A stretch of DNA of 64,000 nt. Source: a bacterium (lineage in GTDB: Bacteria; Bacteroidota; Bacteroidia; Chitinophagales; Saprospiraceae). Below, piece by piece: positions 28,962 through 38,996 of the stretch. Both the position numbers and the translations under genes were made by a program. Location of the stretch: positions 1 through 64,000 of the forward strand of contig JANSXW010000009.1 in NCBI GenBank assembly GCA_024742755.1, read 5' to 3'. The notes under the pieces were generated by a model, which was not told the origin of the DNA, searched no databases, and worked only from the letters and a program-made list of their open reading frames with translations. How positions within the stretch are numbered: the stretch's first letter is position 1; every line of letters begins with the position of its first letter.

Positions 28962-29597
28962 TTAAAACAAGTAGCAACCACGAATGGTAATATTGCGCCC
29001 GATCCAGGGCACGAGGGTCTGATCGTTGGCTTCCGCCAGTTCTTCGCTGTAAGGGGAGTTGAGCCAGCGGGACCAGCGAATGTCCATCACCCAGTTTTCG
29101 GTGAAGTAGAAAGAGCCCCCCAGGATCACAGAAAAGACATCCTGAGATATAGGGTGCCTCTCGGTACCGTCCTCCCCCGTCACTTCTGTAACCGTATAGT
29201 TGATGATGTTGCCGTAGGAGCCGCCAGCAGTAAGCTGCAGCTTCCAGTCGCGGAAATGCACCAGCACCGGTGCTTCCACCATATTGAATTGAATGTTTTC
29301 CACATCCAGCTCTGAACTGGGAGCATCAAACCTGCTTTGCCGGGCGCCCTGCTGAGAAAAGAGCAGCTCGATGCCCACCTTCCAGCGTTCAGAAAGGACC
29401 GCATCCGCCTTGATCCCTCCCTGGAATCCATACTTGTAAAAGCCCAGCAGTTTGTCCCCGTCCACCTGAGAAAGGTTAAGCCCGGCAACCACGCCGGCCT
29501 CAAAGCGGCGCTCTGGCCCGCTATCCTGCGCCTGCAGGCTGCAGAACAGGCTCACTGCCACGAGGGTCAACAATAAATTTAAAGGTCTCTTTTGCAT
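28962..29597 (-). CDS. PorT-like outer-membrane beta-barrel protein
   Basis: Signal peptide; GVVAGLNLSQVDGDKLLGFYKYGFQGGIKADA pattern. Confidence 0.78.
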   Translation of the reverse strand: MQKRPLNLLLTLVAVSLFCSLQAQDSGPERRFEAGVVAGLNLSQVDGDKLLGFYKYGFQGGIKADAVLSERWKVGIELLFSQQGARQSRFDAPSSELDVENIQFNMVEAPVLVHFRDWKLQLTAGGSYGNIINYTVTEVTGEDGTERHPISQDVFSVILGGSFYFTENWVMDIRWSRWLNSPYSEELAEANDQTLVPWIGRNITIRGCYLF

Positions 29598-29712
29598 AGC
29601 ACCGATTGAGATTTAAGGCAAAGGTATCAATTGAACGCATTTTGCGCCACTATGGTGTAGTGAAGCCTGCTGTAACTTATGCCAATGCATTGCATTATTG
29701 TGTAAAACCCCT

Positions 29713-30846
29713 ATGAAAACTATCCTGTTCGCCATCGTTGCGCTTTTGTGCCTCCGGGTGCAGGCGCAAAACCTGGTGCTCAATCCGGGTTTCGAAACCT
29801 TGCAGTCTGCCAAATACCATAATGAGTGCATCTTCTCCCGCAAGACCTACCAATTTAACGAATCGGCTGCGTACTGGAATTCCTTCAACGGGCTTACCCC
29901 AGACCTGGTCTCTTATCCGGACTCCGCAGACTGCATCTTCCCCGAGCCCTATGCCGGGGAAAGGATGCTGGGCTTTATCAATTTTTATCCGGCGGCACAA
30001 ACAGGGTGGCTCAATGACTACCACGAGTTTGTGCAGGGACGGTTGAGCGAGCCACTTGTGGAGGGCGCTATGTATGAGGTTAGCTTTTGGGTCAACCGGC
30101 AGGTGGAGGTCCCTTTGCAGCACCTCAAGACCTTACCGCGTACGGAGTTTACGGTACCACCCGTGCCGGTAGCGAGCAACAATATCGGCATTGCCTTCCT
30201 GCGCAGCCCGGCTGACCCCAATGAGTTTTTTGATCAGTCTGTACGGCAGTTCAACATCCGGCCTCACTTCAACATAGATACTATTGTGGGGGACAGTGCC
30301 CTGATGTGGATACAGGTTAAGGGCATGTTCAGGGCACCATTTGCTACCCGCCACTTCGTACTCGGTAACTTCTTCAAAGATGCTCAAACGGAGGTCAACT
30401 TTGAACCCTCCCCCTACGTCGTTTTCCCAGTGCGCATCGCCTACTACTGCCTCGATGAAGTCTATATCGGCCCGGCACGTTCGGACCTGGAGGAAACGCT
30501 TACGCAAACCGGGCGGTACACTTTTCAATCCGTGCATTTCCCAACCGCGAGCGCGGAGCTGCAGCCCGAAGCTTTTCCCGAGCTGGACCAGCTATCGGCT
30601 TACCTGCTGAGCCACCCGGAGGTACAGGCTGAAATTGCCGGCCATACGGATGATGTGGGGCAGGCCGCTGACAATCAGGAGCTTTCAGAGCGCCGTGCCG
30701 GTGCGGTCCGGCAGTATCTCATTGATCAGGGCGTAGCTGCGGGCCGGATCACTCATCAGGGTTACGGGGAAAGCCGGCCTGTAGCCGAAAACGACACGGA
30801 AGAAGGGCGGCAGCAAAACCGCCGGGTAGAGTGTGTGCTGAAATAG
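29713..30846 (+). CDS. OmpA-family protein
   Basis: Signal peptide MKTILFAIVALLCLRVQAQ; C-terminal IAGHTDDVGQAADNQELSERRAGAVRQYLIDQGV...NRRVE. Confidence 0.9.
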   Translation: MKTILFAIVALLCLRVQAQNLVLNPGFETLQSAKYHNECIFSRKTYQFNESAAYWNSFNGLTPDLVSYPDSADCIFPEPYAGERMLGFINFYPAAQTGWLNDYHEFVQGRLSEPLVEGAMYEVSFWVNRQVEVPLQHLKTLPRTEFTVPPVPVASNNIGIAFLRSPADPNEFFDQSVRQFNIRPHFNIDTIVGDSALMWIQVKGMFRAPFATRHFVLGNFFKDAQTEVNFEPSPYVVFPVRIAYYCLDEVYIGPARSDLEETLTQTGRYTFQSVHFPTASAELQPEAFPELDQLSAYLLSHPEVQAEIAGHTDDVGQAADNQELSERRAGAVRQYLIDQGVAAGRITHQGYGESRPVAENDTEEGRQQNRRVECVLK

Positions 30847-30872
30847 TTATTTTAGCGCCAAAGCCATCGTAT

Positions 30873-31160
30873 ATGTTCAAGTATACCCGCCATAGCCTGA
30901 AGAAGCTGGAGACGCTGTTCGAAGAAATCGACTTCACCATCCGTTATGAGAAAGGGAACTTCACCTCGGGCTATGCCATTGTGGAGGACCGAAATATTAT
31001 TGTGATCAATAAATTCTACGATGTGGAGGGGCGCATCAATGTGCTGCTCGATATCCTGGGGCAGACCGAAGTGCCATTGGACGCATTAGGCGAGAAATCC
31101 CTGAAGCTGTACAAACAACTGGAGAAAAACGAACTGATCGCTGATGAGGAGGAAGAATGA
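30873..31160 (+). CDS. Conserved small hypothetical protein
   Basis: MFKYTRHSLKKLETLFEEIDFTIRYEKGNFTSGYAIVEDRNIIVINKFYD; start set at ATG 30873. Confidence 0.75.
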   Translation: MFKYTRHSLKKLETLFEEIDFTIRYEKGNFTSGYAIVEDRNIIVINKFYDVEGRINVLLDILGQTEVPLDALGEKSLKLYKQLEKNELIADEEEE

Positions 31161-31206
31161 TTGTTGGCTGCCCGGTGAGCAACCAACAATCGTCCGGGAA
31201 TTTAGA

Positions 31207-31722
31207 TTATCCCTTGGGGCGGTCGTACTGACAGCAGGCGTGCAGGTTGGCATACACCTCATCCGGCGCGCGGTGCGTGTCTGAGTCGTACCCTGCTGCA
31301 GCTACCTTGGCTTTGATGTCACCCTCTGATACCTTCTCTGCTTCGTAAGCTACAGACAACATACCCGATTTGACATCCCATTCCGCAGAGTGGATGCCTT
31401 CCACCTCGTTCAGAGCGCCCTCAATCGTACGCTTGCACATGCCACAGTTGCCGTAGATGCGGATGGAAGCGGTAGTTGCGTTGGCATCGCTGCTCACTTT
31501 TTTAGCAGCGCTGCCGGCTGATTTGGCACAGGATTTCCCCTGCTCACCCTTGGCGCAGCAGGCTTTAGCTGCACTTGCTGTTTTATCGCAGCTCGCTTTT
31601 TCAGCTTTGGTGCAGCTGGTCTTTTCCTTGCCGCTGCAACAGGCTTTGGCTGACTGTGCCTGTACGGACATAGAGCCCAGGAAGAGGAAAGCCAGCATCA
31701 TCATTAATGGTTTCATGGTCAT
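31207..31722 (-). CDS. Exported heavy-metal-associated (HMA) domain protein with Cys-rich linker
   Basis: Signal peptide; repeated CC/C-K motifs; IRIYGNCGMCKRTIEGALNEVEG. Confidence 0.8.
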   Translation of the reverse strand: MTMKPLMMMLAFLFLGSMSVQAQSAKACCSGKEKTSCTKAEKASCDKTASAAKACCAKGEQGKSCAKSAGSAAKKVSSDANATTASIRIYGNCGMCKRTIEGALNEVEGIHSAEWDVKSGMLSVAYEAEKVSEGDIKAKVAAAGYDSDTHRAPDEVYANLHACCQYDRPKG

Positions 31723-31838
31723 TTCTTGTTTCGTTCATGAATAAATCCGCCTAAAGATAAAGACTTTTGTCATTTCTCTATCATTTGCGGGGCCCGCAGG
31801 TCATTGAGCTTGCCAAAAAAACTTTCGTTGTGGCCGCG

Positions 31839-32747
31839 CTAAGCCACCAGCATCGCCGCACCAAACACGCCGGCACTATCGCCCAACTCCGGCGCCAGGA
31901 ATTGCGTGTCGAGCCGGTGGTTGAAGACGTGCTTTTTGACCGATTCCACACCTTCTGTATATAAGTCAGGAATGTTGCCGAGGCCACCGCCCAGTACGAT
32001 CACATCCGGATCGAGGGTATTGATGACGGAAGCCATGCCTTTGCCGAAGAAGTGCAGGAGGCGGTCGAGGGTTGCCCTGGCATGCTCATCGGTATCCACA
32101 CGCTGCAAGATGTTTTTGAGTTTATCTTTTTGGCCCGACTGGCTTTCGTAGAACCGCTGTAGCGCTGGCCCGGAGATAATGGTTTCCACACAGCCTGTCT
32201 GCCCGCAGTAACACTCGCCGCCTGAGAAGTCCAGGAAGTTGTGGCCCCACTCTCCGGCGATGCCCTGCCGGCCGTTGCGCACCTGCCCGTTGATGACCAG
32301 GCCACCGCCCACGCCGGTGCCCATGATGACACCGAAGACCACCTGCGCGTCCGGGGCTTCGCGGGGCACTTTGCCCAGGCGGGCTTCTGCGACAGCAAAG
32401 CAATTGGCATCATTGGCCATTTGAACGGGTAATCCGAGCGCTTTTTCTAAGTCTTGTTTTAGGGGCTGCCCGTTCAGGGCGGTGGTGTTCGCGTTCTTCA
32501 TCAGCCTGGTGATGGGGTCGAGGGTACCGGGAGTGCCAATGCCGATGCGCTCTGGCTCTGCGCCGCTGTCTTCCCGAAGCAAATCCACCACTTTGCCAAT
32601 CTGTCCGATGATGTGCTCGTAGCCTTTTTCCTTTTCGGTGGGAATGCGCAGCCGGGAGCGCACTTTCAGCGGTTGAATGCTTTCGATGATCGCACCTTCG
32701 ATTTTGGTGCCGCCGAGGTCGATGCCCCAGAGGAGTTGGTTTTCCAT
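31839..32747 (-). CDS. ROK family protein (sugar kinase-like)
   Basis: LWGIDLGGTKIEGAI, GTGVGGGLVINGQV, GECYCGQTGCVET. Confidence 0.92.
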   Translation of the reverse strand: MENQLLWGIDLGGTKIEGAIIESIQPLKVRSRLRIPTEKEKGYEHIIGQIGKVVDLLREDSGAEPERIGIGTPGTLDPITRLMKNANTTALNGQPLKQDLEKALGLPVQMANDANCFAVAEARLGKVPREAPDAQVVFGVIMGTGVGGGLVINGQVRNGRQGIAGEWGHNFLDFSGGECYCGQTGCVETIISGPALQRFYESQSGQKDKLKNILQRVDTDEHARATLDRLLHFFGKGMASVINTLDPDVIVLGGGLGNIPDLYTEGVESVKKHVFNHRLDTQFLAPELGDSAGVFGAAMLVA

Positions 32748-32874
32748 GGATTCGTTTTGTTTTGCTGGACAAAATTAGGTTTTCGCGGGGATTATTGAGT
32801 ATTGCCAGGGTAGAGATTTGGGGTGCCAAATAAGCGGGGAAGTTGTTACATTGTAGTGTTAACAGCCCGCACCG

Positions 32875-33717
32875 CTATAATTCCCTATCTCTTCGCAAAC
32901 TATTAACCGTCATCAGCAAAAAATCCAGCGCCTGCCCGTAGTCCAGGCTTTCGTAATCGAGCCCTAGTATGCGGATATTGTGGTAGTACAACTGCCGGTT
33001 GATGTAGTAGTTCTTCTCCGACTCAATGGCTATTGTTTGGTTGCCCAGCTTTTCCAGCAGGAACCACTTCTCCAATAAACGGGCAGTCCTGCCATTGCCA
33101 TCTTGCATGGGATGGATTTTCACAAACACCAGGTGTAGCATGGCTGCGTAGTAAAAAACCTCCAGGGGCTCAAGGTCAGAGGAGTGCAAAGCTTCAAGGT
33201 CCTCGAAAAAAAGAGCTATTTCGGCAAGCACCTGCTCAGGCGCGCAAGCCACATACTCAATGCGGTCTGCCTCATTGAGTACAAACATAGGGTTGGTCCG
33301 GATAAGCCCACGCTGGCTCTTAGGTAAAAGGTGCCGGCTGAGTATACGGTGGGCTTCCAGCAGATTGGGCTTTGTGAGGGGGTGTCGGAGCATATAATCG
33401 TAAGCGCGGAATAAATCGTCCGCCCGCCTTGTGTAGTCCGGCTGGTATTTAACCTGCATGAACTTGTATTTGAAATAGCTGTCGAAGTCTACCTCCTCCC
33501 CCTCAATCTTCGAGGAATAGACACTGGAAACGGCATGGTAGAACCTGAAGTAATCCGCAGGCAGCGGTTCTTCAGACTTTTCAGAAAGCGCTGTCATGGG
33601 GTCAAAGTCCACCGCATTCCTGAAAGCACTCAGTAAGCTGTTATCTATGATTTTCATACACGAGTTCCTGATTTCGCTTAAAACTACAACTTTTCTTACA
33701 CCCGTTCCCGCCTTCAC
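32875..33717 (-). CDS. Fic family protein
   Basis: HPMQDGNGRTARLLEKW Fic motif; SSKIEGEEV N-terminal inhibitory-helix-like motif. Confidence 0.88.
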   Translation of the reverse strand: MKAGTGVRKVVVLSEIRNSCMKIIDNSLLSAFRNAVDFDPMTALSEKSEEPLPADYFRFYHAVSSVYSSKIEGEEVDFDSYFKYKFMQVKYQPDYTRRADDLFRAYDYMLRHPLTKPNLLEAHRILSRHLLPKSQRGLIRTNPMFVLNEADRIEYVACAPEQVLAEIALFFEDLEALHSSDLEPLEVFYYAAMLHLVFVKIHPMQDGNGRTARLLEKWFLLEKLGNQTIAIESEKNYYINRQLYYHNIRILGLDYESLDYGQALDFLLMTVNSLRRDREL

Positions 33718-33797
33718 AACGGTCGCCTGCCTACAAAATCCGCTTATTTCTTACCTTTGACCTGACGAATTACGAACGACAGATTTAGCAACGATAT

Positions 33798-34937
33798 ATG
33801 ACAGAAGGCGCTTCTTCCAGCGGCCATGCCCCCTCGAATGGCACCCAACTGCGGCTACAGCTTCAAACCCCGGCTGAGGAACACGGCCGGCCGGTCTTCG
33901 TATCCGGTAACTTCAATGGCTGGCGCACCGGCAGCGGGGCATATCAGATGGAGCAAACGGGCCCCGGCTACTATGAGCTCAACTTCCCGGCTGGCGAATG
34001 GCTGCCCGAGCAGCTCGAATACAAATACCACCGCGGTGACTGGGATCAGGTGGAGCTGGACCGCTTTGGCAATACCCGGCCCAACCGGAGCATCAATATC
34101 CGGGAGCACAATACGCAGTCCGACAGCGTAGACCGGTGGCTGGTGGACGGGCTGGCTTACAATCCGGCTTATCTGCCCAAAATTGAAATCCTGACGGAGG
34201 ACTTCAAAATCCCGAAGCTTATCAAAACCCGGCGGATCGCGGCCCTGCTGCCGCACGATTACCACGAAACCGATAAACGGTATCCGGTGCTCTACCTGCA
34301 GGACGGGCAAAACCTCTTCGACGACTATGCCCCCTTTGGCAGTTGGGGAGTAGACAAGAAGCTGGCACTAATGAAAGAGCAAGGCTTTGGCGATATCATC
34401 ATCGTAGCCATCGACCATGCTGAGAAAGACCGCATCACGGAGTTTACGCCTTCCTACCGCACCCAACTGGGCGCAGGAAGCGGCAAGAAGTACCTCCGGG
34501 TACTGGCCGACCGCCTTAAGCCTTATGTAGACGAACACTTCCGTACCCTGCCCGGCCGTGAAACCACCGGTATCGGGGGGAGCTCAATGGGCGGGCTGAT
34601 CAGCATTTATGCGGGGCTGATTTATCCGGAAGTGTACGGCAAGCTCATGATCTTTTCCCCTTCCCTGTGGGTGAGCCCCAATATCCCCTTCCGGGTAATG
34701 AACCTCAATGACCCGCACGATATGGACATCTACATCTATGCCGGCGAAGGCGAAAGCAAAAATATGGTGCCCAACATCCACCGGTTTATGCAAGCCGCAC
34801 AGGAGCAGGGCGACGCCTCCTTTAACTTTGAGCTCTCACTCGATCCCGATGGAGCGCACAATGAAGCCCGTTGGGGGCAGGAATTCCCCCGCGCTGCGGA
34901 GTGGCTCTTTTTCAACCAACCTCCAAAAACATCCTGA
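33798..34937 (+). CDS. Esterase-like alpha/beta hydrolase with N-terminal CBM48/AMPK-like domain
   Basis: FVSGNFNGWRTGSGAYQM; YLQDGQNLFDDYAPFGSWGVD; GIGGSSMGGLISIYAGL. Confidence 0.85.
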   Translation: MTEGASSSGHAPSNGTQLRLQLQTPAEEHGRPVFVSGNFNGWRTGSGAYQMEQTGPGYYELNFPAGEWLPEQLEYKYHRGDWDQVELDRFGNTRPNRSINIREHNTQSDSVDRWLVDGLAYNPAYLPKIEILTEDFKIPKLIKTRRIAALLPHDYHETDKRYPVLYLQDGQNLFDDYAPFGSWGVDKKLALMKEQGFGDIIIVAIDHAEKDRITEFTPSYRTQLGAGSGKKYLRVLADRLKPYVDEHFRTLPGRETTGIGGSSMGGLISIYAGLIYPEVYGKLMIFSPSLWVSPNIPFRVMNLNDPHDMDIYIYAGEGESKNMVPNIHRFMQAAQEQGDASFNFELSLDPDGAHNEARWGQEFPRAAEWLFFNQPPKTS

Positions 34938-34941
34938 AAAC

Positions 34942-36459
34942 ATGATTATCCACCTAAAGCATGAACCTTTATCAGTAGAGCGCGCTTTGACCGCAGCACG
35001 GGGAGAAGTACCCCTCAAAATAGTGTTGCCGCTGGCCGCAGGCCCTCATCTGGAGCAGGCCCTGCAGGCTATTGCCGGCTTCTGGAATACGTCTGCCAAA
35101 GACCTTCAGGAGCGCTTCAAAGGCGAGGCCGGGGAGCAAATCAGTTATTTCGCCAATCAGTATGACTGGTACCTGCTTGGGCTTGGCGAGGAGCCCTCTT
35201 ATGCCGATACCCTGAAAACGGTACGGTCCTTTGCCCATAAACATAAGCGGAAGCTGTCTGCACATATGGGCATCAGCTTTCTGCATCAACCGGTAGCCAA
35301 CCTGACCGTACTCGCAGAAGCTGCTGTGAGCGGATTGCTATTGAGCACACTGCCCACCGGTACTTACCGTCAGGAAGCTGAGGCGCCTCACCCTTTTGCT
35401 ACGGACGATGCTCAGCTTACTCTTTTCCTGCCCGAAACACAGGCTGAAGCGGGCCGCCAAGCCGCCGAAAGAGCCCTGCACCTTTCTGAAGCCCAACTGG
35501 CAATCATTGGGCTGGTCAATGCGCCCAGCAACAAGAAAACGCCGGCTATGCTGGCCGACTGGGCGGTGCGGTCCGGGCGCAAGCATGGCTATAAGGTCAC
35601 GGTATTTGACAAGCCGGCTATTGAGGAGTTGGGTTTGCATGCTTTGCTGGCGGTGAACCGGGGCAGTGAGGAGCCTCCCCGCTTCATTGTGATGGAATAT
35701 CAGCCCAGGGATACCGCCGGGCCGCTGCCTAAAGTCGGGCTGGTCGGCAAAGGCGTTACCTTTGATACCGGGGGCGTTTCCATCAAGCCTTCCACCAATA
35801 TGCACTACATGAAGAGCGATATGGGTGGGGCAGCAGCCGTGTTTGGCACCATGGAAGCCGCCGCCCGCCTGCAACTCCCGGTGCACCTGATCGGCATCGT
35901 GCCCACCACTGACAACTGCGTGGATGCCAATGCCATCAAGCCAGGCGATGTGATTGATTCCTATAGCGGCAAGACCATCGAGGTGATTGACACCGATGCC
36001 GAAGGGCGCCTGATTTTATCGGATGGCATCGCTTATATGCTCCGGCATTTTACCCCTGATACCCTCATTGACCTGGCCACATTGACGGGCAGTGCGGTGC
36101 GCACCTTCGGGTACCACGCCGCCGCCCTGTTTACCAATAATCCGGAGCTGGAGCAGCACCTGAAAAGTGCAAGCGAGGCGACCGGAGAACGCCTTTGGCC
36201 ACTGCCGCTCTGGGAGGTCTACGAAGAAGACCTGAAATCGGATGTAGCCGATGTGCGCAACTTCAGCGGCCGCCCGATGGCGGGCGCAATCAATGCAGCC
36301 AAGTTCCTGGAATTCTTTACGGAGCAACACCCCCGCTGGGCCCACCTCGATATCGCCGGGGTTGCTTTCGGGGATTCAGAATTTACCGTGCAGAAGAGTG
36401 CCACCGGCTATGGTGTGCGGCTGCTGATTAACTTTTTGGAACAACTCAAAAACGCATAA
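34942..36459 (+). CDS. M17 leucyl aminopeptidase
   Basis: VGLVGKGVTFDTGGVSIKPSTNMHYMKSDMGGAAAV; NTDAEGRL-type DTDAEGRLILSDG; start at ATG 34942, not 34708. Confidence 0.93.
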   Translation: MIIHLKHEPLSVERALTAARGEVPLKIVLPLAAGPHLEQALQAIAGFWNTSAKDLQERFKGEAGEQISYFANQYDWYLLGLGEEPSYADTLKTVRSFAHKHKRKLSAHMGISFLHQPVANLTVLAEAAVSGLLLSTLPTGTYRQEAEAPHPFATDDAQLTLFLPETQAEAGRQAAERALHLSEAQLAIIGLVNAPSNKKTPAMLADWAVRSGRKHGYKVTVFDKPAIEELGLHALLAVNRGSEEPPRFIVMEYQPRDTAGPLPKVGLVGKGVTFDTGGVSIKPSTNMHYMKSDMGGAAAVFGTMEAAARLQLPVHLIGIVPTTDNCVDANAIKPGDVIDSYSGKTIEVIDTDAEGRLILSDGIAYMLRHFTPDTLIDLATLTGSAVRTFGYHAAALFTNNPELEQHLKSASEATGERLWPLPLWEVYEEDLKSDVADVRNFSGRPMAGAINAAKFLEFFTEQHPRWAHLDIAGVAFGDSEFTVQKSATGYGVRLLINFLEQLKNA

Positions 36460-36498
36460 ACCCATCGCAGCCACAGGGCTCCGAGCAACCTAAATACC

Positions 36499-37713
36499 AT
36501 GATGCGACCACTGACTTTCCTCTGCGTCACCTGCTATCACAAAGGGCAGGACTTTCTGAGTGCCTGCAAGGCTGCCGGCAATACCGTTTACCTGCTTACA
36601 GCCAAAAACCTGGAGCATGCCGATTGGCCCCGCCACGCTATCGACGAGTTTTTCTATATGGATTCCGATGAGAATACGCCGGAGAACTTCGCCAATCTGG
36701 AACAGGGGCTGGCCTGGCTGATGCGCAGCAAGAAAATCGACCGCATCGTGGCCCTCGATGATTTTGATGTGGAAAAAGCGGCTTTTCTGCGCGAGACGTT
36801 CCGGGTGCCGGGTATGGGGCAGACTACTGCCCGCTACTTCCGCGATAAGCTGGCGATGCGCATGAAAGCTGCAGAAGCTGGCATTCCGGTGCCGCCCTTT
36901 TCACCCCTCTTCAATGATGAGGAGATCACGCATTATGCGACCACGGTGCCTGGCCCCTGGGTCGTCAAGCCGCGGGCAGAAGCCTCCGCTACCGGTATCA
37001 AAAAGGTGCATACGCTGGAAGAGCTCTGGCAGGTGGTCCACAGCCTGGGTGACAAACGCCACGGGTACCTGGTGGAGCAGTTCAAGCCCGGCGCCGTTTA
37101 CCACGCCGATGCCATCACGGTAGATGGGAAAGTCGATTTTTGTCGGGTCTCCAAATACCTGAATACGCCCTTTGAGGTGGCACACGGGGGCGGTATTTTC
37201 CGCTCGGCTACTCTGCCTCTGGGCAGCGAAGACGACAAGGCAGTGCAGGAGCTGCACGCAAAAGTGATGGATGCCTTTGGCATGCAGTTTAGCGCCTCCC
37301 ATACCGAGTTCATCAAGTCGAATGACGAGGGGCAGTTTTACTTTCTGGAAACGAGTTCACGGGTAGGCGGTGCCCACCTGGCAGAGATGGTGGAGTATGC
37401 CTCAGGTATCAACCTGTGGGCAGAGTGGGCGCGGCTCGAAACCGCTATGGCCAAAAAGCAGCCTTACGAGGCCCCACAAGCCAAAGAAGATCATGCCGGC
37501 ATCGTGGTCTCCCTTTCCCGCTTTCAGCACCCCGACAGCTCTGGCTTTGACGATCCGGAAATTGTGTGGCGCCTGCGGAAGAACCACCATATCGGGCTGA
37601 TTGTACGCTCTTCGGACCTGGACCGGATACATGCCCTGCTGGATGACTACGCCGGGCGCATCCACCGCGATTTTCACGCAAGTGCCCCGGTGCCCGATAA
37701 GCCGATGGATTAA
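36499..37713 (+). CDS. ATP-grasp domain protein
   Basis: PGPWVVKPRAEASATGIKKV; LVEQFKPGAVYHADA; FYFLETSSRVGG. Confidence 0.85.
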   Translation: MMRPLTFLCVTCYHKGQDFLSACKAAGNTVYLLTAKNLEHADWPRHAIDEFFYMDSDENTPENFANLEQGLAWLMRSKKIDRIVALDDFDVEKAAFLRETFRVPGMGQTTARYFRDKLAMRMKAAEAGIPVPPFSPLFNDEEITHYATTVPGPWVVKPRAEASATGIKKVHTLEELWQVVHSLGDKRHGYLVEQFKPGAVYHADAITVDGKVDFCRVSKYLNTPFEVAHGGGIFRSATLPLGSEDDKAVQELHAKVMDAFGMQFSASHTEFIKSNDEGQFYFLETSSRVGGAHLAEMVEYASGINLWAEWARLETAMAKKQPYEAPQAKEDHAGIVVSLSRFQHPDSSGFDDPEIVWRLRKNHHIGLIVRSSDLDRIHALLDDYAGRIHRDFHASAPVPDKPMD

Positions 37714-37729
37714 TGGTGCCTGTTTTGGG

Positions 37730-38761
37730 CTACCGGTTGTCTAAGTCGAGGATTTGATCAGCCAGCTCTTCCGAGTTGATAATTACCCGGTTGCCCTCCA
37801 CTACGATAGCACCGTCCTTCAGGTGGCCGCTGTTGAAGTAGAGGTAGATTTTGTCGGCATTGACCTTGTGGTTGTAAAATTGGTTGAGGGTCTTCTTATC
37901 GAAGCGGAACTCCTTGTCCATTTCTACCTGATGGTCTTGCAGGTACTGCTGTGCCGGGTTTTCGTTCTTGTAAAACTCCTGCTCGAATTCTTCGATGTTG
38001 ATAACTTTCTGTGGGCTGCTGTTGGCGAACTGCAGCACCTTTTCGTGGAACTGTTGCTGCGGCATGGCTTCTCCGGTTTCTTCATCGACGGGCATGGGCA
38101 GCTCATTGACCATTTCCAGGAACGTATGGGTCAGGTCCCGGCTGCTTTCCGGCCGCTCCAGCCCGATCCACTGAATGAAGTACTCGGAAATGGCTTTTTG
38201 GCTCTTGGCATGCTTGATCAGCTCCACACAACGCCCCTCTCCGGCCTGAAATTTACCAACAAGAATACGGCAGGCCATAGCCAGCTTTTCGGTATTGAGG
38301 TAGGTGACGGTATTGAGCGCAAAAGCTTCGGCCTCTTCTTTTTTGGAAAACACCACGCCTTCCGTATCCCGCACCAGAAAAATGCCCATTACCCGCTGAT
38401 TGGTCAGCTCTTCGGTGTAGTCGATATAGACGAGGTAACCGCCCTTGGCACCCAGCACGCCCTGTAGGGTCAGCTGCAGGGCATTCATCGTTTCTCGGGA
38501 GAAGGAAAGAAAAGCTTCCTCCGTCATGCCGCTATCCACAAAAACCTGGAAGTAGCCCGGGAACAAGGCGTCTTCCGGGGAGCTGAGGTAGCCCTGCAGG
38601 GTGTCCTCCTTGCGTACGAAGGTGTCGTGCAGCTTGTCAGAAAGCGCCTGTGCCCGTTCTTCAACCGGCAGGCAGTACTGACTCAGAAAAACCTTTGCGC
38701 CGCTTTCGTCGGCTTCCTTTTGCAATTCGTGAATGGCGATATGGTGGATAACGGTAGACAT
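37730..38761 (-). CDS. Nucleoid-associated protein (NdpA/YejK family)
   Basis: Family-like reading of 344-aa ORF starting MSTVIHHIAIHEL; ELTNQRVMGIFLVRDTEGV, RFDKKTLNQFYNHKVNADKIYLYFNSG. Confidence 0.72.
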   Translation of the reverse strand: MSTVIHHIAIHELQKEADESGAKVFLSQYCLPVEERAQALSDKLHDTFVRKEDTLQGYLSSPEDALFPGYFQVFVDSGMTEEAFLSFSRETMNALQLTLQGVLGAKGGYLVYIDYTEELTNQRVMGIFLVRDTEGVVFSKKEEAEAFALNTVTYLNTEKLAMACRILVGKFQAGEGRCVELIKHAKSQKAISEYFIQWIGLERPESSRDLTHTFLEMVNELPMPVDEETGEAMPQQQFHEKVLQFANSSPQKVINIEEFEQEFYKNENPAQQYLQDHQVEMDKEFRFDKKTLNQFYNHKVNADKIYLYFNSGHLKDGAIVVEGNRVIINSEELADQILDLDNR

Positions 38762-38996
38762 CCGGTGTTTTTTGCCAAAGGTAGGAATATTTTGAGTGTG
38801 TCGTAAGCCTGAGATTGGGGTGGTGTTCCTAATAAATTGCACTTTTTCCTGGATAAGCTGGAGCAGAGCGGGAAGCTCTACCCCAGCAGTCATAGGGCTT
38901 AAATGCAGAGGGGTGCCTTTGTGTTTTGTGCAATTTGTTATACATACATTGGGGTGTGGGCTGACCTGAGCAGCAAAAGGCTTTAATTATTGAAGA

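Noticed and set aside
34708-34941. N-terminal extension of the aminopeptidase ORF
   Set aside because: Overlaps the upstream esterase in another frame; ATG 34942 gives a normal M17 N-terminus just after the esterase stop.
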